Below the pieces are notes generated by a model. That model was not told the DNA's origin and did not search any database. It saw only the letters and a program-made list of their open reading frames with translations. Positions 27,411 through 32,560 of a stretch of DNA of 32,560 nt are shown here, in pieces (the first letter of the stretch is position 1; every line of letters begins with the position of its first letter). The translations under genes and the position numbers were made by a program. This DNA comes from Streptomyces sp. NRRL WC-3618 (GTDB lineage: Bacteria; Actinomycetota; Actinomycetes; Streptomycetales; Streptomycetaceae). The stretch covers positions 1 through 32,560 of the forward strand of contig NZ_LGDW01000491.1 in the NCBI RefSeq assembly GCF_001280005.1. Direction: 5' to 3'.

Positions 27411-29110
27411 GAAGGCAGCACCCACACCGGGTTCGAGTAGAACCACAGGTCGCGCCACGGGTCCGCGTCGCCGATCACGTCGATGGCCGGGCCCGCCGGG
27501 TCGACCGCCGCGCCCATCGCGCCGACGGCGGACCGGTTGCCGTCGCTGCCGCGCAGCCGGAGGTACACCGGACGGTCGACGCGCCCGAGGTCGAACGTCA
27601 GCCGGACCGTGCCGGTGGACCGGTTCACGTCGTACGACTTGACGACCTTGGCCGTGGGCGCCGTGAAGGTGTCCCGGTCCGCGACCGGGCCGGTGACATC
27701 GCCCTGGATGACGTCCACGCGGGCCAACGTCGGGACGAAGCCAGCCCAGTTGGGGCCGCCGGCCGACGTCACGTCCACAGTGAGGGTGACCTTCGTGCCC
27801 CTCTTCACGTGCAGCGCGCCGCCGAGCGTGCTCCATCGGCCGCCGCCCGAGACCCGCACGTCGAGACCGCTGAGCAGCTGGCCGTGGTCCACCCAGACCC
27901 GGCCGGCCCGGATGCCGTCCATGACGGCGGCGTAGGAGAAGCCGTCGGCGCCGACGTGGGTGCGGCTGTACTGGCCGGGCCAGTAGTCGCCCTCGGTGAG
28001 GTCGATCTTCCCGCCGTAGACCGGGTCGTCCTGCTTGCCGTTGGCCTCGTAGTCACTGTTCGGGCCGCGGACCGCGGTGTCCGTGTAGACGTTGTGCGAG
28101 TCGGAGTTGGCGGTGATCCACCAGGGCCTGCCCTCGGCGAGCAGGCTGTCCCACAGGCCGCCGACGGTGGCCGTCATCCAGTCGAAGCCGCCCCACGTGC
28201 GGTAGCTCTCCAGCGGGTAGCCCGCGAAGGAGTTCGCACCCGGGCTGTTGTCGTACAGGCCGCGGGCCCGGCCCATGCCGATGTTCGCGGGCATCCCGCC
28301 GGCCTGGTGTCCGGGGGCGCCCTCCATACCGACGGCGATCCGGCGCCCCGGGGTGGCGTCGCGCCAGGCGCGGATCTCGTGCGGTGAGTCGATGCCCTTG
28401 CGTGCCGGGTGGTTGGCGAGCATCAGGATGTCCTGGACCTTGCGCCGCTTCACCTGGTCCGCGAGGAAGTTGAGGCCGGCGATGGCCAGCGCCTCGTTGG
28501 CGGGCGTCGAGTCGGTGGCGCCCTTCACACCGCCGTCGTAGTCGGTCTCGAACTGCTTGAGGACGGAGACCTCGTTCCTGCCGGGGTGCACGAAGACCGT
28601 GCCGTGCTCGGCGGCCGGGATGTTCCACTCCAGGCCCTGGAAGACGAGGGTGTCCTCGTAGGCCGCCCGGGCCGCCCTGATGTCCGGGTTGACCTTCTCG
28701 ACACCGATCTTCGAGTGGGTCACGTTGCCGTGGTCGGTGATGACCATCCAGTCCAGGCCGTGCCGGGCGCCCTGGCGGACCTGGTCGACGACGCGGTACT
28801 TGCCGTCGTTGCTGTACTGCGTGTGGATGTGGTGGTCACCGGAGAGCCACAGGAAGCCCTTCGTGTGGCGGCGGCCTGTGGCCGCGTACGCGGGTGCGGC
28901 GGCCGGAGCGACGACGCTCGTGGCGGCGAGGCCCGCGCCGAGCAGACCCGCCCTGCGCAGCAGCGAGCGGCGCGACGCCTGCTCGGGGCTCAGGGCCTCG
29001 TCGGGCACGGACGTGTCGAAGGCCGCCGGCAACTCCGTACCTGCGCCGCCCTCATGACCGTGATGGTGGTGATCTCCGTGTCCGTGCGAGTGCCCGTGCC
29101 CGTGCCCCAT
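27407..29110 (-). CDS. Tat-exported CehA/McbA-type PHP metallohydrolase with His-rich N-terminus
   Basis: 567 residues from the ATG at 29110 (GGAAGG seven bases upstream; longer starts lack support). Residues 2-20 hold ten histidines (GHGHGHSHGHGDHHHHGH). A Tat signal follows: SRRSLLRR (46-53), hydrophobic stretch, cleavage after AYA near 76. The catalytic domain has the PHP metal ligands: GDHHIHTQYS (91-100), ITDHGNVTHSK, GLEWNIPAAEHG, LANHPARKG, and NSDSHN. A beta-rich C-terminal domain (about 390-567) follows. It should hydrolyse a phosphoester or related substrate outside the cell. The His tract is on the cytoplasmic side of the signal and would be removed on export, so it may load metal before Tat transport. 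Divergent from an EEP-fold enzyme. Confidence 0.88.
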   Translation of the reverse strand: MGHGHGHSHGHGDHHHHGHEGGAGTELPAAFDTSVPDEALSPEQASRRSLLRRAGLLGAGLAATSVVAPAAAPAYAATGRRHTKGFLWLSGDHHIHTQYSNDGKYRVVDQVRQGARHGLDWMVITDHGNVTHSKIGVEKVNPDIRAARAAYEDTLVFQGLEWNIPAAEHGTVFVHPGRNEVSVLKQFETDYDGGVKGATDSTPANEALAIAGLNFLADQVKRRKVQDILMLANHPARKGIDSPHEIRAWRDATPGRRIAVGMEGAPGHQAGGMPANIGMGRARGLYDNSPGANSFAGYPLESYRTWGGFDWMTATVGGLWDSLLAEGRPWWITANSDSHNVYTDTAVRGPNSDYEANGKQDDPVYGGKIDLTEGDYWPGQYSRTHVGADGFSYAAVMDGIRAGRVWVDHGQLLSGLDVRVSGGGRWSTLGGALHVKRGTKVTLTVDVTSAGGPNWAGFVPTLARVDVIQGDVTGPVADRDTFTAPTAKVVKSYDVNRSTGTVRLTFDLGRVDRPVYLRLRGSDGNRSAVGAMGAAVDPAGPAIDVIGDADPWRDLWFYSNPVWVLPS

Positions 29111-29283
29111 GGCTGTGCCTTCCTGCGTCACGCGACGCCCGTAGTAGTGCGCCGCCTGAGGAGAATCCGTGCGAAACATGAACCTTGTTCAACCAGCGGA
29201 TGATCTCCGGACGGCCCTGAGGCGACGGATCTCCACTCCACTCACTGTTCCCCCAACAGCCCTTGTACAGCACACTGTTGGCC

Positions 29284-29304
29284 GTGAACCTGAGCAGTGT
29301 TCAC
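29284..29304. promoter_or_regulatory. Inverted repeat between divergent secreted phosphoesterases
   Basis: GTGAAC (29284-29289), 9-nt spacer, GTTCAC (29299-29304), in the 219-bp gap between the PHP and EEP genes and 26 nt before the EEP start. A second small dyad, TGAAC-CTT-GTTCA, lies at 29179-29191. GTTCACC also resembles one half of a PHO box, but no proper 11-nt direct repeat is present. Operator role is inferred. Confidence 0.35.
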
Positions 29305-29329
29305 CTACCCCCCTGGAGACATCCCCACC

Positions 29330-30649
29330 ATGAGAAGACTCATCGGCACCCTCGTGGCCGGCGCCCTGGCACTGACCGGGCTCGCCACGACCGGTTCGAC
29401 TCCGGCGGTCGCCGCCACGTCGGGCAGCTTCAACCTCCTCACGTACAACGTCGCGGGCCTCCCGGACTTCCTGAGCTCGGGCAAGCCCAAGGTGAACACC
29501 CCGCTGATCTCCCCGCGTCTGGGCGCGTACGACATCGTCAACGTGCAGGAGGACTTCAACTACCACGCGGCGCTGTACGCGAACGACAACCACCCGTACC
29601 GCACGGCGACGAGTGGCGGAGTGCCCTTCGGGGACGGCCTCAACACCCTCTCGAACTTCCCGTTCCAGGACATCGAGCGGGTGAAGTGGAACAAGTGCAC
29701 CGGCACCAACTGCCTCACCCCGAAGGGCTTCTCACTGGCCCGGATGCGGATCGCCGAGGGTGTCTACGTGGACGTGTACAACGCCCACCCCAACGCTGAC
29801 GACTCCGAGGACGCGTACGCCGCCCGTCGGGCCAACATCTCGCAGCTGTCCGCGTTCATCCAGGCCAACTCCGCGGGCAACGCGGTGATCGTCGCCAGTG
29901 ACACGAACACGCGGTACACGCGCACGCCCGACAACATCCGCACGCTCGTGTCGGACAACGGCCTCACGGACGCCTGGGTCCAGCTGGCGAAGGGCGGTGT
30001 GCAGCCGACGCAGGGCGCCGAACCGCTCATGTGCCCGACGAGCGCGCCGACGAACACCTGCGAGGTCGTCGACAAGGTCCTCTACCGCGGCAGCAAGCTC
30101 GTGAACCTCTCCGCGACCCGCTACAACAACGAGTGGGCGTCCTTCCTGGACTCGGCGGGCGGCAACCTCTCCGACCACTTCCCGCACACGGTCGACTTCT
30201 CCTGGACGCTGCCCTCGAACCTGCGCGCGAGCGACGTCGTGGGCGGCCCGCACGGCACGGCGTTCAACGACTCCGACGACCTGTCGGCGACGCCCTCGCC
30301 CCGCACGCTCACCCTGCGCGGCGGCTCCCGTCTGGACGGGGTCTCCCTGACGCACGACGGCGGCACGACCCTGACCCACGGCGGCACGGGCGGCACCGCC
30401 ACCTCCCTCACCCTGGCGTCCGGCGAACACCTCACCTCGGTGAAGCTGACGCAGGGTCAGAGGGACGGCCGTACAAGGATTTTCTCCGCGGCGTTCACGA
30501 CGGACCGGTCCCGCACGCTGGCCTCCGGCACGACTACGACGGACGCTGCGACGTTCACCGCGCCGTCGGGCTGGCAGATCGTGGGCTTCACGGGCCGTTC
30601 GGCCGACGAGATCGACCAGCTGGGCGTGGTGTACGCACCGATCGCCTGA
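29330..30649 (+). CDS. Secreted endonuclease/exonuclease/phosphatase-fold enzyme with jacalin-like domain
   Basis: 439 residues. A Sec signal peptide (1-28, ending PAVA) fixes the ATG at 29330, although GGAG is rather far (11 nt) upstream. The EEP domain (about 33-290) has Asn40 in LLTYNVAGLP, the Mg-binding Glu74 in NVQEDF, AHPNADD (151-157) in place of the usual THL/H motif, Asp190 and Asn192 in SDTNTR, and Asp281-His282 in SDHFPH. The C-terminal ~140 residues (about 300-438) resemble a jacalin-like lectin repeat: TLRGGSRLDGVSLTHDGG, then IVGFTGRSADEIDQLGVVY. The enzyme is a secreted nuclease or phosphodiesterase/sphingomyelinase-type phosphatase that may bind glycans. Substrate not readable. 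Confidence 0.88.
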   Translation: MRRLIGTLVAGALALTGLATTGSTPAVAATSGSFNLLTYNVAGLPDFLSSGKPKVNTPLISPRLGAYDIVNVQEDFNYHAALYANDNHPYRTATSGGVPFGDGLNTLSNFPFQDIERVKWNKCTGTNCLTPKGFSLARMRIAEGVYVDVYNAHPNADDSEDAYAARRANISQLSAFIQANSAGNAVIVASDTNTRYTRTPDNIRTLVSDNGLTDAWVQLAKGGVQPTQGAEPLMCPTSAPTNTCEVVDKVLYRGSKLVNLSATRYNNEWASFLDSAGGNLSDHFPHTVDFSWTLPSNLRASDVVGGPHGTAFNDSDDLSATPSPRTLTLRGGSRLDGVSLTHDGGTTLTHGGTGGTATSLTLASGEHLTSVKLTQGQRDGRTRIFSAAFTTDRSRTLASGTTTTDAATFTAPSGWQIVGFTGRSADEIDQLGVVYAPIA

Positions 30650-30796
30650 GGTCGTCTGAGGCAGCCAACTCCGTTGAGCGGTAGGGCTGTTGCGGGGGCG
30701 GGCACCACTTCGTGGGTCCGCCCCCCGTCCCCGGCCGCGCGCACATCCTGGAAAATCAGTGCACTCCGGGCCGTTCCAGCCGGTAGCTTCGGGAAA

Positions 30797-31606
30797 ATGA
30801 GTGATCACTACGACGTGCACGGCTCAGGCCCCGTCCTCCTCATCATCCCCGGCGGCGCCGGACACCCCATGGGCCTCGAGAAGGCGACCGCCCTCCTTTC
30901 CGAACGCTTCACCGTCGTGACGTACGACCCTCTCGGCCTCGCCCACGGCCGACTCGGCGAGCCCGTCGAGGAACAGCGCGTCGAGTGGTGGAGCGAGGGC
31001 GCGGCCCGGGTACTCGACGCGGTACTCCCCGAGAGCGAGTCCGCGTACGTGTTCGGCACCAGCGCGGGCGCCGTGGCCGCCCTCGACCTCGCGACCCGGC
31101 ACCCGGACCGGCTGCGGCACGTGGTCGCTCACGAACCCCCGGCCGTCGCGGTCCTGCCGGACGCCGAGCGCCAGCGGGCGATGTTCACGCAGGTGCGCGA
31201 CACCTACCGCGCCCAGGGCATCGAGGCGGCCGCTGCCCATATGACGGCGGGCATCGAGGAACGGCCCCTCACCCAGCAGGAACTGGACAAGGTGTCGGAC
31301 TCCGAGCCGCAACCACCGTCTCCCGCCGACGAGTTGGCGACCCCCATGGCCATCATGCTCACCCGCGTCGTGGTCCCGTTCACCTCCCACTCCCCCGACC
31401 TCGCCGCCCTTTCCGCTCCCTCTCCCCGACTCACCGTCGCCGTGGGCGTCGACTCGGCCGGCCAACTCCTGCACCGCACCGCCTCGTTCCTCGCCCGCCG
31501 GACGGGCAACGTCGCCCGCCAGTTCCCGGGAGGGCATCTCGCGGCGCAGACGCACCCGGCGGAGTTCGCGGCGCGGCTCAAGGAGACGTTGCTTCCGGCG
31601 GGGTGA
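30797..31606 (+). CDS. Alpha/beta hydrolase
   Basis: A 269-residue soluble hydrolase. Oxyanion motif IIPGGAGHPMG (16-26), nucleophile Ser89 in FGTSAGA, likely acid Asp219 in GVDSAG, and His247 in GGHLAAQTHP. The ATG at 30797 follows GGGAAA with poor Shine-Dalgarno; the choice is based on the start of the domain (SDHYDVHGSGPVLLIIPGG). An accessory lid region (about 120-200) is Pro- and Glu-rich. No substrate is suggested by the context. Its 3' end overlaps the convergent PEP mutase-family gene by 29 bp. The 147 bp before it hold no other feature that I can support. Confidence 0.85.
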   Translation: MSDHYDVHGSGPVLLIIPGGAGHPMGLEKATALLSERFTVVTYDPLGLAHGRLGEPVEEQRVEWWSEGAARVLDAVLPESESAYVFGTSAGAVAALDLATRHPDRLRHVVAHEPPAVAVLPDAERQRAMFTQVRDTYRAQGIEAAAAHMTAGIEERPLTQQELDKVSDSEPQPPSPADELATPMAIMLTRVVVPFTSHSPDLAALSAPSPRLTVAVGVDSAGQLLHRTASFLARRTGNVARQFPGGHLAAQTHPAEFAARLKETLLPAG

Positions 31607-32441
31607 CACGAGTCGGTGCATTGCCGTGGGCCGGGTCGAGCCGGTGGCACTGAGGGCGCCGCCTGCCGAGGGCCACCACGTCGTCGTACGAGGGTGCCGC
31701 ACCCTGGGGCGCCCGCCCCGCCCTGATGTCCGTGAGCGCGTCCACGGCCGCGCCCAGTGCCCGCCGATAAAGCAGCGAACCGAGGCTGACTCGGCGTACG
31801 CCCAGGTCACCGAGTTGGGCGACCGTCGGTCCGGTGGGCGAGTAGAGGATGTTGAGCGGCACGTCGACGCGCTTCACCAACGCGGCGATCCCGCCCGGGT
31901 CGGTCAGCCCGGGGACGAACACTCCGTCCGCGCCCGCCTGTTGATAGGCGTCGAGGCGGCTCATGGTGTCCCGGGCCAGGGTGGGGGAGCGGCGGTCGCC
32001 GAGCCAGTACGTGTCCGTCCGGGCGTTGACGAAGAGGCCCGGGGCGGCGGCCTTGACGGCGGCGATCTTCTCGGCGTGGCGGGCGGCCGGTCCGAGGCCG
32101 TCCTCGAGGTTGATACCGACGGCGCCGACGGCAGCCAGTTGCCGTGCGAACTCCCCTACCTGGGTGGGGTCTTCACTGAATCCGCCTTCCGCGTCGACGG
32201 ACAGCAGGAAGTCCTCCGAGCCGAGGTTCAGGGCGAGCTGGAGGGTGTGGTCGCCGGTGGCCGCCGTTCCGTCGGGCAGTCCGACGGCCGCGGCGACGCC
32301 GAGACTCGTGGTGCCGATCGCCGCGAATCTCTGGGCGGCGAGGAGCACGGCCGAGGCGTGGTCCCAGGCGTTGGGGAGGAGGAGGGGCTCGTCGCGGTGA
32401 TGGAGGGCGGCGAAGGCGGACATGGGCGTGGGCGTGGTCAT
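31578..32441 (-). CDS. Isocitrate lyase/PEP mutase-family protein
   Basis: A 287-residue TIM-barrel protein of the PEP mutase/ICL superfamily: PNAWDHASA (23-31), Asp83 and Glu85 in SVDAEGGF (metal/substrate region), NLEDGLG with Glu113, FVNARTDTYW, and GVFVPGLTD. The catalytic KKCGH of true isocitrate lyase is missing, so a carboxyphosphonate/oxaloacetate-like lyase or an uncharacterised member is likelier. The ATG at 32441 shares ATGA with the stop of a minus-strand frame coming from the right edge. The 3' end overlaps the convergent hydrolase by 29 bp. No phosphonate genes are visible nearby, so the reaction is unknown. Confidence 0.88.
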   Translation of the reverse strand: MTTPTPMSAFAALHHRDEPLLLPNAWDHASAVLLAAQRFAAIGTTSLGVAAAVGLPDGTAATGDHTLQLALNLGSEDFLLSVDAEGGFSEDPTQVGEFARQLAAVGAVGINLEDGLGPAARHAEKIAAVKAAAPGLFVNARTDTYWLGDRRSPTLARDTMSRLDAYQQAGADGVFVPGLTDPGGIAALVKRVDVPLNILYSPTGPTVAQLGDLGVRRVSLGSLLYRRALGAAVDALTDIRAGRAPQGAAPSYDDVVALGRRRPQCHRLDPAHGNAPTRVTPPEATSP

Positions 32442-32560
32442 GCGGCCACGGTAGGGGCGGGTCCGTTCGGCGACCGCCGAACCGTCCCGGCCGTCCTTGC
32501 CAGCCCGGCCATCCCCGCCCTCCTCGCCATCCCGGCCATCCCGGCCAGCCCCGCCAGCCC
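32438..32560 (-). CDS. Possible C-terminal end of an upstream gene (cut by right edge)
   Basis: A minus-strand frame enters from the right edge and gives 40 codons, then TGA at 32440-32438, which overlaps the ATG of the PEP mutase-family gene in ATGA. It begins GLAGLAGMAGMARRAGMAGL, a repeat of Gly-Leu/Met-Ala triplets that results from 9-bp tandem repeats (CGGCCATCC, 32526-32550). The ATGA arrangement is typical for coupled genes, yet such repetitive sequence could also be noncoding. Not enough is visible to decide. Confidence 0.35.
   Translation of the reverse strand, partial: GLAGLAGMAGMARRAGMAGLARTAGTVRRSPNGPAPTVAA

Noticed and set aside
29160..29200. PHO box for PhoP upstream of the PHP phosphoesterase
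   Set aside because: GTTCA-like units are present but not as 11-nt direct repeats, so the consensus is not met.
31578..32441. Isocitrate lyase (aceA) of the glyoxylate cycle
   Set aside because: Too short (287 residues) and the KKCGH catalytic motif is missing.
32500..32560. CRISPR-like repeats at the right edge
   Set aside because: These are short 9-bp tandem repeats without unique spacers.

Overview
The window is about 32.5 kb of very GC-rich DNA with typical Streptomyces features: strongly GC3-biased codons, frequent GTG starts, 4-nt GTGA/ATGA gene overlaps, Tat-type signal peptides, and an alditol oxidase that reads almost like the characterised S. coelicolor AldO. No rRNA, tRNA, CRISPR array or intact transposase was recognised. 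Everything below was read by eye, without database searches.

Layout. (1) 1-3450: a Pro/Gly-rich protein cut by the left edge, a divergent DUF456 membrane protein, a secreted SGNH/GDSL hydrolase, and a divergent small F420/FMN split-barrel protein. (2) 3561-8572, all minus strand: an accessory-looking operon (alpha/beta hydrolase, 4-TM membrane protein of a widespread but unnamed actinobacterial family, DUF6424-like protein), then a 22-codon ORF and rsgA. (3) 8799-14845: gnd (6-phosphogluconate dehydrogenase), a remarkable membrane protein joining an ECF-sigma-like region to a zinc anti-sigma motif and an outer CBM2 cellulose-binding domain, a radical SAM enzyme with an unusual CX8CX2C cluster motif, and alditol oxidase. 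(4) 15035-22581: a galactoside-type utilisation locus: ROK repressor, Tat lipoprotein binding protein, two permeases and a GH2 beta-galactosidase. No ATPase is encoded, so a shared MsiK-type ATPase is probable. The ROK gene and the transporter operon carry the same 14-bp motif over the -35 element, a likely common operator. (5) 22622-25246: a three-gene ABC-2 exporter. (6) 25247-26900: a scar of decayed mobile DNA (serine-recombinase tail, truncated GntR/UTRA regulator, a small TM/coiled-coil protein, an 18-bp perfect hairpin). (7) 26898-30649: two divergent secreted phosphoesterase units: a Tat-exported PHP metallohydrolase with a polyhistidine N-terminus, coupled to a small protein ending in CCADH, and an EEP-fold nuclease/phosphodiesterase with a jacalin-like tail. 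(8) 30797-32560: an alpha/beta hydrolase convergent with a PEP mutase/isocitrate lyase-family protein, and the possible tail of one more gene at the right edge.

The most interesting items are the sigma/anti-sigma/CBM2 fusion (a candidate one-protein polysaccharide sensor), the noncanonical radical SAM enzyme, the shared promoter motif of the ROK/GH2 locus, the His-rich PHP enzyme with its CCADH partner, the hydrolase/membrane protein/DUF6424 operon, and the short ORF in frame with rsgA.
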